Both the position numbers and the translations under genes were made by a program. Below the pieces are notes generated by a model. The model saw only the letters and a program-made list of their open reading frames with translations, was not told the origin of the DNA and did no database searches. 64,000 nucleotides of DNA from Asterella californica (lineage: Eukaryota > Streptophyta > Marchantiopsida > Marchantiales > Aytoniaceae), in assembly GCA_036924285.1 (NCBI GenBank), contig JAYKYS010000005.1, forward strand, positions 1,674,001 through 1,738,000, given 5' to 3'. Every line of letters begins with the position of its first letter. Position 1 is the stretch's first letter. This document shows, one piece after another, positions 1-9,653 of the stretch.

Positions 1-546
1 ATGGAACTCCTTGATCAGCTTCTGCTGCGATTCTAGGTCACATACCACCCGCTGCGGTATACCTCCTTGTAGCTTAGGGCGCTTCCATAGATGTCCTCCA
101 TGTAAAAAGTAACCATAAGCTATCCTACGGATCCTCTTGAAATCTGCATCAGACCAGCCTTCTTGCCTTTCCAGTGAACTCAAATAGCGCCCAAGATCCA
201 ACCACTCGCCATCATACATAGTTTCCTCAAAAAACTCCAACGAGGCTGCAAAACAACTTCTATCTCTTCTAGCAAGAGCACTAGAATAGAACTCTGTTCC
301 CACATCTTCCTGATCATCTATCATTTCTTTCTCATCGTAATACCTAGCCCTTGATAACATATCTGCCACAGGATTATCCTTCCCTGCAATATGTCTAAAC
401 TCTGGGTTCAAGGACTTGATATATGCTATCCACCTCAACATAGCAATATCTGGAGTTGTACAGCTAGTGATCATTCCCAAGAGAGGTAAACAATCTGTCT
501 CCACAACCACAGGTGCTCCTATCAAGTATTCCTTATCACTCTTCAT
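1..546 (-). CDS. pol: Family A pol: RNase H/integrase N-terminus, cut by the window edge
   Basis: The left-copy counterpart of 7240-7881. It contains the RNase H acidic motif ETDCLPLLGM and the conserved GKDN...ADMLSRA block. It continues beyond position 1. It starts 15 nt after the TGA that ends the RT frame and is in the same frame, so it is the continuation of pol behind a stop codon and not a separate gene. Confidence 0.8.
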   Translation of the reverse strand, partial: MKSDKEYLIGAPVVVETDCLPLLGMITSCTTPDIAMLRWIAYIKSLNPEFRHIAGKDNPVADMLSRARYYDEKEMIDDQEDVGTEFYSSALARRDRSCFAASLEFFEETMYDGEWLDLGRYLSSLERQEGWSDADFKRIRRIAYGYFLHGGHLWKRPKLQGGIPQRVVCDLESQQKLIKEFH

Positions 547-561
547 CGCAGTAACTACTCC

Positions 562-2259
562 TCATAGCTCTCTCTTGACCTGAGGGTAGTCTCTCTGCCG
601 TGAACTTAATACCTTAGCACCAAAACGCACCACATATCTATTTCCATCCTCATCGTCTTGTCCTACAGCCCATCCAATGCCAATAGGACTAGTATCAACA
701 GTAAGGATAACAGATCTGCCCAACTCATATGTTACCTTCCGTAGAGTTGGTGGTGAAGCTAAAAGATCCTTCAACTTCCTCATAGACTCGCTTTGCTCCT
801 CTTGCCACTGAAATCTTTGCCCCTTCCTCAGCAGCTTGTACAACGGATCTGCTACATGTGCAAAGTGTGGAATCCATATATGATAAAACACACATGCTCC
901 TAGAAACCTTCTCACCTCAGTAACCGATCCACATGTCTCCTTCATCCTTCGGATGGCATCAACCTTGTTTGGACAAGGTTTCCGACCATAAGATCCACAC
1001 AGATGTCCCACTATTAACACCTCTTGTACTCCAAACACAGACTTGGCTCCTGATAAAGTCAAATGAACCTCTTCCAGTCGACTCAGTATCTTATCACAAT
1101 CAGCTATGTGATCTGCTACAAACTTACGGCACCCCCTCTGATCTTTTACCTCATTCTTCTCCTCCTCAGCACACCCTTTGATCGGCACATCATCAAGGAA
1201 TGGCATAGTTTTTTCAGGAATGAAGTCCCTCAAAACTTTGTTCATGCCATTCATCATATGTGCTACCGAATTGGTAGCACCTTGCGGTAAGGTGCACATC
1301 CTTAGTAACCCTAAAGGTGTCCTCATTGTAGTCAAGTCTCTACTCTCAGAGGATAATTGAAACTGGTCATAACCTGAATATAAGTCTCCCATGGAATAGA
1401 TAGCACGACCAGCAAAAGCCTCCGCAAACTCGTCTACAATAGGTCCTATACCCATATTCCTGATAGTTACCTTGTTAACTAGCTGCATATCTTGAATGAA
1501 TCTCAAAGCTCCACTTTTCTTCGGAACAGTAAACCATCTGCTAGAATAGGGAGCTATAGATGGTTCCAAGATACCCATCCTAATCCTCTCATTGAGCAAG
1601 TCTATCAGCTTTGGCAGATGAGCTCTAGGCACAGGGATAGGACGTAGATTCCAAGGCACATGCGGTATAGTAAAGATTACCATAGGTGCAACTACACTTG
1701 GATCTACACATCCTACTTCATGTGACTCAAACGCAAACGCCTTACCATGCCTAGATAGCATCTCCTTGAAGCTCTTCTTCTCTTGCTCAGTAAGAAACCC
1801 ATCACCTCCAATCCTCAGCTCCTTCAGTGTTGTTTCTGTGAACTGGTGCCCAATTCTTCTCGGTCCTCTGAGCGTCGGTTCTCGTGCAGCTTGCTCCATC
1901 TTCTGATTGTAGTCGAGTGGTAAAGGCAAAGCCACTGGTTTAACTTTCTTTGCCACTGACTTGTACTTGGTCTCCACATACACCTCTTGTCGATCTATAA
2001 ACTTATCAATTACATCATAAAGCTCCTTGGAGCTCACTCTCACCACTCTATCTACATCATCTACAGAACTTTCTACTATAGATTTCAACTCCCCTATAGT
2101 ATCTACCAAATACTGCTCTTCAAACACTCCAGATATATATTCATCTCCTGCTAACTCTCCACTGTCCCACAAAGACTGCTGTACACACTTCACATGTTGC
2201 CTCTCAAACCTCTTCAGATTCTCAACCTTCCTATAACACACTGACCCACATGCCGTCAA
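562..2259 (-). CDS. pol: Family A pol: reverse transcriptase and start of RNase H (left copy)
   Basis: A 565-residue frame. The RT carries the fingers motif with KKSGALRFIQD, the palm aspartate in MGDLYSGYDQF, and FLDDVP as the catalytic box in place of the usual YxDD; both aspartates are kept. RNase H begins at TVDTSPIGIGWAVG with its first acidic residue. The listed start is the first ATG, but the frame is open upstream to the slippery site near 2361, so translation is expected by -1 frameshifting from gag-pro and not from this ATG. The frame ends at a TGA (562-564) where a related element at 47-48 kb has tryptophan. Confidence 0.88.
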   Translation of the reverse strand: MTACGSVCYRKVENLKRFERQHVKCVQQSLWDSGELAGDEYISGVFEEQYLVDTIGELKSIVESSVDDVDRVVRVSSKELYDVIDKFIDRQEVYVETKYKSVAKKVKPVALPLPLDYNQKMEQAAREPTLRGPRRIGHQFTETTLKELRIGGDGFLTEQEKKSFKEMLSRHGKAFAFESHEVGCVDPSVVAPMVIFTIPHVPWNLRPIPVPRAHLPKLIDLLNERIRMGILEPSIAPYSSRWFTVPKKSGALRFIQDMQLVNKVTIRNMGIGPIVDEFAEAFAGRAIYSMGDLYSGYDQFQLSSESRDLTTMRTPLGLLRMCTLPQGATNSVAHMMNGMNKVLRDFIPEKTMPFLDDVPIKGCAEEEKNEVKDQRGCRKFVADHIADCDKILSRLEEVHLTLSGAKSVFGVQEVLIVGHLCGSYGRKPCPNKVDAIRRMKETCGSVTEVRRFLGACVFYHIWIPHFAHVADPLYKLLRKGQRFQWQEEQSESMRKLKDLLASPPTLRKVTYELGRSVILTVDTSPIGIGWAVGQDDEDGNRYVVRFGAKVLSSRQRDYPQVKREL

Positions 2260-2318
2260 TCCTAAGAAGCCAGTGGATAAAGCCTCATGCTCTACTGGAT
2301 CAGGCGAGAATCCTAGCT

Positions 2319-4691
2319 CTACTGTACCGTTGAAGTCTCGCTCTTCAATGGTACTCTGCCAAAACCCCTAGACTCTCTAAACTCCTGAGTAATCTTAGGT
2401 AGTGGACGGTCTCTCAAGCTATCACGATTCCTCTCATGTTCTGCAGCAACGGTCAAAAACTGAACAGCTCTTTTGCCGTCTCTACTACGTATCCTAGCAT
2501 AAGCTGAACCATCATCCATAACTCGTGTCTCCATTCTAACAGCAGTAATGTAAGGCTGCCCTAGAATGATAGGATAGGTTGACATGTCTTGCACAAAGAA
2601 ATTCTGAACATCACTGATGTCACCCACAGTTACCTTGATGTTGGGACAAGCACCATAGAGTTCTCCCCTCTGGTTGTTGGCAGCACGGATAAGCCATCCA
2701 TGATCGGTGTCTATGGGCCACCTCCCACGCTTGTACAGCTCCTTAGACATCAGATTAATCTCTGAGCCATGATCAATCAACGCCACCACAGGTTCCTCTA
2801 GATCTCCCAGCTTCACTAAGGTCTCTGTGGTTGCTCTCGCCCAATGGTTGTGAGAATAATGGCTCTTCTGCGATGCTTCCACCTCATCTTCAAACCTCAC
2901 GTGCTGATCTGATCTTCCCTCTGATACTTGAGAGCAGTAACCAGCAATCTCATCCTCCTCATCCTCCGACAGTTTGGTCCCTAGAGCGTTAAGCGTAGCT
3001 GCTTCACCCAAAATCTGACGTTTCCTCTTGATGATATCTATGATAACCTCATGGAACTCACGCTTTGCTATCCCAAGAATCTCACCCAAGGTAAACTCAA
3101 CCTTCCCATTCAAGATACGATTCTCTAACACCTGCTTCAGGTCTGTAGCAATCTCAATATCAGACTGAAGTTTGTATGCAGGCATCTTACCCTTCTCCTT
3201 GCTTCTCTCCTTCTCCCTTGGTGTTGTAGGTGGTAGATCCTCCATAGTCTCTTCCCGAGTAGGTGTTGTCTCCTGCCTTGCCTCTGGTCTAGCCCTTTCA
3301 CTCCTTGTAGCAGGTCGTTTGGCTGTAGAAGCCTCACCTGCATCCTCCCTCCTGCGTTTTTCTTCTAGTACAGCTTCATGCTGACTTCTTGCAACATAAG
3401 CATGCACTGACATAGTATCCACAGGGTCATTCCATCCTGTAGTTTCTCTAATTGAGTTGCCAACCCTTCGTAGCACATCCTTGTCTAGCTCTGTTCTAGC
3501 TACGGACCGCACTACATCTGACCACAACCCAGTAGTCCCTTTCTCTCTCTCCATCTCCACTTTCACTCCACAGGTAGCAGCATTCACAAGAGAAACAGCA
3601 TGTGATGCTGATATCTCATTCACAAGTCTCTTCATACCACCCTTGCCAAAGTTGGTTCCCAACATCATCCCAGTCTCTCTCAAATGGATCTTACCATCTT
3701 TGAAGAAGATCAGATCCTTCCTCAATGCATCTGAAAACTCCCCACAATCTCTCCTTACATGGTCTAGGCTATCACACCATATACAACGATGAACAAAGCC
3801 TTCTCTCATCTGAGGTCTCTGCATAGCAGGCTGTACATTCTGCTCCTTCTCTTCTAACCTAGTGAGCTTAAGCTTAAGCTCCTTCATACCCTTAATCAAC
3901 TCATCAAGCGGTGAGTCTTCCTCTCTAGCAATTACCAAAGCAGGCTTAGTAGGCAACTGCTTGACAGGAATTATCAGAGGTGCTGCTTCACTTACCACCA
4001 CCTTGTCCCTTCTTCTCTGTCTCTTGGCCAGCAAAGAAACAGCCTCTTCAACCTCCTTCCAGTCAGTCTTCAATCCTCTCTCCTCACTCTTGTCTTCCAG
4101 CAACAGCTCAAGCTTCTCCTGAATAGTCACGTCCGCTGCTTGTAGCAAAAGCTCGGTCTTCTCAACCTCTAGTGTAAGCTTCTCTGTCCTAGAAAGCTGA
4201 GCATATTGACGATCAAACTCCCTTAACAACTCATTTACAGACAAACCTTTGTTAGGTTTCACCACCCACTCCAAGAATGTTCTCTTGGTCACCCTCTCTG
4301 AATCTTCAGTGTAGTACTCCTCCTTCAAAGCGCGCATAAAGCTCTCCCAACTCTGTCCTTGCTGCTGCTTGAGCTCCTTCACACGCCCACGAATCTCAGG
4401 GACAACAGCAAGTTCAAAGTTCTCCACCATCTCCTTCTCAGGTACCTTGTTCACCTCCATCTCCCTAGCATAGTATCGCACATACTTGGAAATATCTGTC
4501 CACTTGAACTGATCCATCTGATGCACCACCGATTGCAACGCCTTGGTTGCTAATACCTCCTTCCTCTCTGTGCTCTGCTGCTGCTGCATAAACATGGAAA
4601 AAGCTTGGAACATCTTCATCGTAGCAGCATCAAACTGAATAGGTTGCTGAGCAGCAGCAACACCTCCACTTGATGATCCTTGGTTGGCCAT
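2319..4691 (-). CDS. gag-pro: Family A gag-protease polyprotein (left copy)
   Basis: A 790-residue uninterrupted frame, unusually intact for this window. The N-terminal half has the charged helical character of a retrotransposon capsid domain (residues about 40-200). A CCHC zinc knuckle, CIWCDSLDHVRRDC, lies near residue 305 and would bind RNA. A retropepsin-like domain follows in the last quarter with LIDHGSEI as its active-site loop and a later IILGQPYI strand. The usual D-T/S-G triad is D-H-G here, and the same change occurs in related elements in this window. The frame ends 'STVQ' and stop at 2319; pol lies in the -1 frame and overlaps it, with a predicted frameshift signal at 2324-2367. 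The ATG at 4689-4691 is the first in frame after the LTR and PBS. Confidence 0.9.
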   Translation of the reverse strand: MANQGSSSGGVAAAQQPIQFDAATMKMFQAFSMFMQQQQSTERKEVLATKALQSVVHQMDQFKWTDISKYVRYYAREMEVNKVPEKEMVENFELAVVPEIRGRVKELKQQQGQSWESFMRALKEEYYTEDSERVTKRTFLEWVVKPNKGLSVNELLREFDRQYAQLSRTEKLTLEVEKTELLLQAADVTIQEKLELLLEDKSEERGLKTDWKEVEEAVSLLAKRQRRRDKVVVSEAAPLIIPVKQLPTKPALVIAREEDSPLDELIKGMKELKLKLTRLEEKEQNVQPAMQRPQMREGFVHRCIWCDSLDHVRRDCGEFSDALRKDLIFFKDGKIHLRETGMMLGTNFGKGGMKRLVNEISASHAVSLVNAATCGVKVEMEREKGTTGLWSDVVRSVARTELDKDVLRRVGNSIRETTGWNDPVDTMSVHAYVARSQHEAVLEEKRRREDAGEASTAKRPATRSERARPEARQETTPTREETMEDLPPTTPREKERSKEKGKMPAYKLQSDIEIATDLKQVLENRILNGKVEFTLGEILGIAKREFHEVIIDIIKRKRQILGEAATLNALGTKLSEDEEDEIAGYCSQVSEGRSDQHVRFEDEVEASQKSHYSHNHWARATTETLVKLGDLEEPVVALIDHGSEINLMSKELYKRGRWPIDTDHGWLIRAANNQRGELYGACPNIKVTVGDISDVQNFFVQDMSTYPIILGQPYITAVRMETRVMDDGSAYARIRSRDGKRAVQFLTVAAEHERNRDSLRDRPLPKITQEFRESRGFGRVPLKSETSTVQ
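2324..2367 (-). promoter_or_regulatory. Predicted -1 ribosomal frameshift signal, gag-pro to pol (left copy)
   Basis: On the minus strand the gag-pro frame reads G-GGT-TTT (2367-2361), a canonical slippery heptamer. A 6-nt spacer GGCAGA follows, then a hairpin: stem GTACCATTGAAG (2354-2343), 7-nt loop, stem CTTCAACGGTAC (2335-2324), 12 positions with one mismatch. The -1 frame is open into pol from here. Spacing and order match known retroviral and retrotransposon frameshift sites. Confidence 0.8.
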
Positions 4692-4738
4692 GATATCTGA
4701 TCCTGTAACACTCTCAAGAAAACTCCCACCCTAGGTGT

Positions 4739-4756
4739 TTCACGTCGAGTTCACCA
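4739..4756 (-). other. Probable primer-binding site of family A (left copy)
   Basis: The minus strand reads TGGTGAACTCGACGTGAA, which begins with the TGG complementary to a tRNA CCA end and lies 11 nt inside the proposed LTR edge, upstream of gag. I do not recognise the matching tRNA. The right copy has the same sequence at 12074-12091. Confidence 0.4.
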
Positions 4757-4767
4757 AAAAGAGAGTA

Positions 4768-6141
4768 TGTCGGAGTGTGATCCGTCTACCTAGGAAAGCG
4801 CCGGGCTTCTGGCTGTGGTTGTTTACTCAAGAGGTTGGCTTTCAGGTCACAACAGGAGCTATAAACACTCACACAGGAGTGTAGGATCCTCTGATATGCT
4901 CAAAAAGCGAAATCTAGGTCTCACTGGTAGTAATAGGCTTAGGCGGTGAACTTTGACACACAAGGAGAGGAAAACTATGAAGGTTTAGACTTCTAAACTT
5001 CCCCTACATGCAAATGAGGCACTACTGAACACACACACGAAGTTTCAGCCTGAGATTGAATTCTAGCACAGAGATATGAACAGAAAAGTTCTGAATAAGA
5101 GAATTATGGCAATTTCTGGTACCTAGACAGCTATTCAGACATAGAACAGAGAATTGGCTCGATGAATTTCAAATCTTCTCACAGTATTTGAAGTCTACAG
5201 GATGTTGAACATCCCTGTGAAGTTGGGACTCCTGAATGTTTGTAGAACTCCAGGTATCCTTCTCTAAAGTCGCTGCTCTAGATTAAGAGCTTTTCAGACC
5301 CCCTCTGCTTCAGCGGCCGCCCTGAATTACTCAATTACTCAAATGATTCAAAACTTTTTGGATAGTCGTAGCCCTCCTGACAGTGAACGCAACCACGAAG
5401 TTTTGAAGTGATTTCCTCAATTCTGCTGCAATTGGCACCGAAAACCCTAAAATCAACAAAAGTGATGCAGTTTTGGCACAATCCGAACTTCAATTGGGCA
5501 TAACTCCTTGTTTATTGATCCAAATCGAGCAAAAATTTCACTGACAGTGCTTGGCCCGACGAGCTCTCTCTTCCTGTGCTTTCAGATTTCGAAGATACCT
5601 CACCAATTGCTCGAACTCTCCTCTAGAGCTCTGTTTCTAAACTTAGAGTTTTACAAAAGACAAAAATGGACCAATGGGAGTTCATAGCTCCACTTGACTG
5701 TCCTTTTGTGCCTTAAACTACCTGGTAACTTATCTACACTCATAGGCTACCACGTCAAGCCCCCTAGAGTGCCAGCGTAAAACTTAAACTACCTAAAATG
5801 ACACATAGCCCTGAAAAATAACTTAAATTAGCTAGAAAGCGTGCATGGGACGACAAGTAAGTACAACCCATGAGCTCAAACCACTATCAGCATGGAAACC
5901 CTAAGTTATGTACATTGAACGTCATAGACTAGTAAGAAGTCACTTGCACAAGCGCACAAATGCTTGAACAAGATAACTAACATACTATCAGCCTACTAGG
6001 ACTCAAAATAGTGCTAACACCGTATGCAAAGGTGTCAAACATATACATAAAAGACTAGAAGTAATATGAGCTAACTTCTAGAACTACCAAACCTAAGCGT
6101 CGGAGTAGAAGTCAAGCATGTAGCCGCCAAATGGTGCGACA
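4768..6141 (-). repeat. Family A LTR shared by both copies
   Basis: About 1374 bp. On the minus strand it begins TGTCGCACC and is preceded by a purine run (6142-6154), as expected of a 3' LTR start. The other end is placed at 4768, where the sequence TGTCGG on the plus strand matches the ends of related LTRs at 34891, 52380 and 60465. The minus-strand LTR therefore runs TGTCG...CCGACA. Confidence 0.8.
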
Positions 6142-6154
6142 TCCACCCCCTCTA
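6142..6154 (-). other. Polypurine tract of family A
   Basis: The minus strand reads TAGAGGGGGTGGA directly before the LTR start TGTCGC. This is the expected position and composition of the plus-strand primer of an LTR retrotransposon, and it fixes the LTR edge at 6141. Confidence 0.75.
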
Positions 6155-6189
6155 AACCTGCACATCCTCCGGTATGTGCCAGATCCAGA

Positions 6190-7212
6190 TCAAGACTCTT
6201 CAGCTTCAGCTTCAAATTCATCTTCAACCTCCATTGAGTCTTCAGCTTCATCCTCAGTAAGCTCTGCAATGTTCTAGTCATCCCCTCTCCTTCTAAAGAG
6301 CTTGATTCTCTTCCCTGCGACTGGTATCTTGAGCACTGCACCATCTAACTCTCTCAAAGAGTATGTGGCATTATCATAAACTTCTAACACCACATAAGGT
6401 CCGAACCATCTCTTGGAAAACTTTCTGATAGCGCTATGCTGATTATCAAGACTACTATCATAGACTAACACCCAATCACCTTCCTTAACTGGTTTGGGTC
6501 GTAATCTATGCGTCCTATCAAATCTGCCTTTGTTTCTCTCTCTAGCAGTCTTTAACCTTTCCACAGCTTTGGCAACATCCTCAGGTCTTCGTTCTAACTG
6601 CTGGATCCTTAATGCAAGAAGATCCTCCGTACTTCTACCATCTTCCCATGGCAAAACATTCCAAGTAGGCACAACCTCCTCAATCGGCATCACAGGTTTT
6701 TGCCCTAGTATCAACTCTGCTGGCATGTAACCTGTAACGGTACTATGAGTTGTACGATCTGCCCACAAAGCAAATGGTAACAGTCTAGGCCATTCACGGA
6801 TCTTACCCTTGCAAGCTTTTACCAAAGCTTTGATGATTGGCGGATGACCTCTTTCGCTCTTGCCATTCCCTTCAGGATTGTAAGCAGTGGTTAACGCCAA
6901 CTTGATTCCCAATCGCTTGAAGAATTCAACTGCTTCTTGTGCATCCAGCTCACCCCTATCTGCAGTGATCTTTCCCACACACCCATACCTACAAATAACA
7001 TCTTCAAGTAGAAAGCGGCAGACACTAGCAGTGGTCTTCGTCCTCAGAGCACGACCTTCAACTTGGTTAGTTAGATCTTCTCTAGCCAAGACTAGATACC
7101 TCATTTGTCCAAGTCCAAATGGCATAGTTACCAGATCAACTACCCATTTGTAATGAATGGCTAAAGGATAAGTAGGATGCAATCCATCACGATGACGTAC
7201 GTTGGAATACAT
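6190..7212 (-). CDS. pol: Family A pol: integrase core and acidic C-terminus
   Basis: The integrase catalytic triad is visible: D in WVVDLVTMPFG, D in ITADRGELDA and E in GNGKSERGHPP. A C-terminal GPY/F-like block follows (RWFGPYVVLEV), which is typical of Ty3/gypsy integrase. The 312-residue frame ends at a TAG (6274-6276) after FRRRGDD, but the same frame continues 27 codons as an acidic tail (NIAELTEDEAEDSMEVEDEF and on) to a TGA at 6190-6192. CAG to TAG would explain the first stop. Upstream the frame is separated from 7240-7881 by another TAG. The catalytic residues are intact; whether it is expressed depends on readthrough or on a stop-free relative. Confidence 0.85.
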
Positions 7213-7239
7213 CTGGCAGGGTATACAAGATGAAACAAA

Positions 7240-7881
7240 CTATACTACATCCTTATACATACCCTTCCACCAATACTTTTCCTTCATCTTGGCAAATGTA
7301 GCCCAAACTCCTCTATGACCAGCCCATAAACTCTCATGGAACTCCTTGATCAGCTTCTGCTGCGATTCTAGGTCACATACCACCCGCTGCGGTATACCTC
7401 CTTGTAGCTTAGGGCGCTTCCATAGATGTCCTCCATGTAAAAAGTAACCATAAGCTATCCTACGGATCCTCTTGAAATCTGCATCAGACCAGCCTTCTTG
7501 CCTTTCCAGTGAACTCAAATAGCGCCCAAGATCCAACCACTCGCCATCATACATAGTTTCCTCAAAAAACTCCAACGAGGCTGCAAAACAACTTCTATCT
7601 CTTCTAGCAAGAGCACTAGAATAGAACTCTGTTCCCACATCTTCCTGATCATCTATCATTTCTTTCTCATCGTAATACCTAGCCCTTGATAACATATCTG
7701 CCACAGGATTATCCTTCCCTGCAATATGTCTAAACTCTGGGTTCAAGGACTTGATATATGCTATCCACCTCAACATAGCAATATCTGGAGTTGTACAGCT
7801 AGTGATCATTCCCAAGAGAGGTAAACAATCTGTCTCCACAACCACAGGTGCTCCTATCAAGTATTCCTTATCACTCTTCAT
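7240..7881 (-). CDS. pol: Family A pol: RNase H C-terminus and integrase zinc domain
   Basis: It continues pol after the TGA at 7897-7899. RNase H residues appear in VVETDCLPLLG and in HIAGKDNPVADMLSRAR. The integrase N-terminal HHCC domain begins near residue 180 (FHESLWAGHRGVW), and its cysteine pair SCIPCQ lies just beyond the TAG at 7240-7242. The frame is the same as RT and integrase core, so three frames separated by single stops make one pol polyprotein of ordinary Ty3/gypsy order. It starts at a methionine nine codons after the stop, but initiation there is unlikely to be meaningful. Confidence 0.83.
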   Translation of the reverse strand: MKSDKEYLIGAPVVVETDCLPLLGMITSCTTPDIAMLRWIAYIKSLNPEFRHIAGKDNPVADMLSRARYYDEKEMIDDQEDVGTEFYSSALARRDRSCFAASLEFFEETMYDGEWLDLGRYLSSLERQEGWSDADFKRIRRIAYGYFLHGGHLWKRPKLQGGIPQRVVCDLESQQKLIKEFHESLWAGHRGVWATFAKMKEKYWWKGMYKDVV

Positions 7882-7896
7882 CGCAGTAACTACTCC

Positions 7897-9594
7897 TCAT
7901 AGCTCTCTCTTGACCTGAGGGTAGTCTCTCTGCCGTGAACTTAATACCTTAGCACCAAAACGCACCACATATCTATTTCCATCCTCATCGTCTTGTCCTA
8001 CAGCCCATCCAATGCCAATAGGACTAGTATCAACAGTAAGGATAACAGATCTGCCCAACTCATATGTTACCTTCCGTAGAGTTGGTGGTGAAGCTAAAAG
8101 ATCCTTCAACTTCCTCATAGACTCGCTTTGCTCCTCTTGCCACTGAAATCTTTGCCCCTTCCTCAGCAGCTTGTACAACGGATCTGCTACATGTGCAAAG
8201 TGTGGAATCCATATATGATAAAACACACATGCTCCTAGAAACCTTCTCACCTCAGTAACCGATCCACATGTCTCCTTCATCCTTCGGATGGCATCAACCT
8301 TGTTTGGACAAGGTTTCCGACCATAAGATCCACACAGATGTCCCACTATTAACACCTCTTGTACTCCAAACACAGACTTGGCTCCTGATAAAGTCAAATG
8401 AACCTCTTCCAGTCGACTCAGTATCTTATCACAATCAGCTATGTGATCTGCTACAAACTTACGGCACCCCCTCTGATCTTTTACCTCATTCTTCTCCTCC
8501 TCAGCACACCCTTTGATCGGCACATCATCAAGGAATGGCATAGTTTTTTCAGGAATGAAGTCCCTCAAAACTTTGTTCATGCCATTCATCATATGTGCTA
8601 CCGAATTGGTAGCACCTTGCGGTAAGGTGCACATCCTTAGTAACCCTAAAGGTGTCCTCATTGTAGTCAAGTCTCTACTCTCAGAGGATAATTGAAACTG
8701 GTCATAACCTGAATATAAGTCTCCCATGGAATAGATAGCACGACCAGCAAAAGCCTCCGCAAACTCGTCTACAATAGGTCCTATACCCATATTCCTGATA
8801 GTTACCTTGTTAACTAGCTGCATATCTTGAATGAATCTCAAAGCTCCACTTTTCTTCGGAACAGTAAACCATCTGCTAGAATAGGGAGCTATAGATGGTT
8901 CCAAGATACCCATCCTAATCCTCTCATTGAGCAAGTCTATCAGCTTTGGCAGATGAGCTCTAGGCACAGGGATAGGACGTAGATTCCAAGGCACATGCGG
9001 TATAGTAAAGATTACCATAGGTGCAACTACACTTGGATCTACACATCCTACTTCATGTGACTCAAACGCAAACGCCTTACCATGCCTAGATAGCATCTCC
9101 TTGAAGCTCTTCTTCTCTTGCTCAGTAAGAAACCCATCACCTCCAATCCTCAGCTCCTTCAGTGTTGTTTCTGTGAACTGGTGCCCAATTCTTCTCGGTC
9201 CTCTGAGCGTCGGTTCTCGTGCAGCTTGCTCCATCTTCTGATTGTAGTCGAGTGGTAAAGGCAAAGCCACTGGTTTAACTTTCTTTGCCACTGACTTGTA
9301 CTTGGTCTCCACATACACCTCTTGTCGATCTATAAACTTATCAATTACATCATAAAGCTCCTTGGAGCTCACTCTCACCACTCTATCTACATCATCTACA
9401 GAACTTTCTACTATAGATTTCAACTCCCCTATAGTATCTACCAAATACTGCTCTTCAAACACTCCAGATATATATTCATCTCCTGCTAACTCTCCACTGT
9501 CCCACAAAGACTGCTGTACACACTTCACATGTTGCCTCTCAAACCTCTTCAGATTCTCAACCTTCCTATAACACACTGACCCACATGCCGTCAA
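7897..9594 (-). CDS. pol: Family A pol: reverse transcriptase (right copy)
   Basis: The protein is identical to the left copy (562-2259), with the same FLDD catalytic box, palm aspartate and start of RNase H. It ends at TGA 7897-7899. The identity of all 565 residues between the copies shows how recently the array formed. Confidence 0.88.
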   Translation of the reverse strand: MTACGSVCYRKVENLKRFERQHVKCVQQSLWDSGELAGDEYISGVFEEQYLVDTIGELKSIVESSVDDVDRVVRVSSKELYDVIDKFIDRQEVYVETKYKSVAKKVKPVALPLPLDYNQKMEQAAREPTLRGPRRIGHQFTETTLKELRIGGDGFLTEQEKKSFKEMLSRHGKAFAFESHEVGCVDPSVVAPMVIFTIPHVPWNLRPIPVPRAHLPKLIDLLNERIRMGILEPSIAPYSSRWFTVPKKSGALRFIQDMQLVNKVTIRNMGIGPIVDEFAEAFAGRAIYSMGDLYSGYDQFQLSSESRDLTTMRTPLGLLRMCTLPQGATNSVAHMMNGMNKVLRDFIPEKTMPFLDDVPIKGCAEEEKNEVKDQRGCRKFVADHIADCDKILSRLEEVHLTLSGAKSVFGVQEVLIVGHLCGSYGRKPCPNKVDAIRRMKETCGSVTEVRRFLGACVFYHIWIPHFAHVADPLYKLLRKGQRFQWQEEQSESMRKLKDLLASPPTLRKVTYELGRSVILTVDTSPIGIGWAVGQDDEDGNRYVVRFGAKVLSSRQRDYPQVKREL

Positions 9595-9653
9595 TCCTAA
9601 GAAGCCAGTGGATAAAGCCTCATGCTCTACTGGATCAGGCGAGAATCCTAGCT

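Larger units (their letters stand above)
1..6141 (-). mobile_element. Second family A copy, partial, sharing its LTR with the first
   Basis: Positions 1-6141 repeat 7336-13476 at a constant offset of 7335 bp. By eye I found two differences: G at 3233 against A at 10568 in gag, which swaps proline for serine, and the LTR change at 5850. This copy uses 4768-6141 as its 5' LTR, the same sequence that is the 3' LTR of the copy to the right, so the array reads LTR-internal-LTR-internal, running off the left edge of the window. Unequal recombination between LTRs of one family is the usual source of such arrays. An assembly error in a near-identical repeat is the alternative. Confidence 0.88.

Noticed and set aside
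562..2259. RT frame as an independent gene starting at its own ATG
   Set aside because: The frame is open upstream to the slippery site and the ATG is not in a conserved position; frameshift expression explains it better.
3457..3792. Plus-strand frame of 111 residues in family A
   Set aside because: It is antisense to the intact gag-pro frame and repeats in the other copy at 10792-11127 only because the array is duplicated.
4691..4767. Family A LTR edge at 4704 (TGTAACAC), which would put gag only 12 nt from the LTR
   Set aside because: It leaves no room for a primer-binding site; the edge at 4768 matches related LTRs and leaves a TGG-starting primer site. The point is not fully settled.
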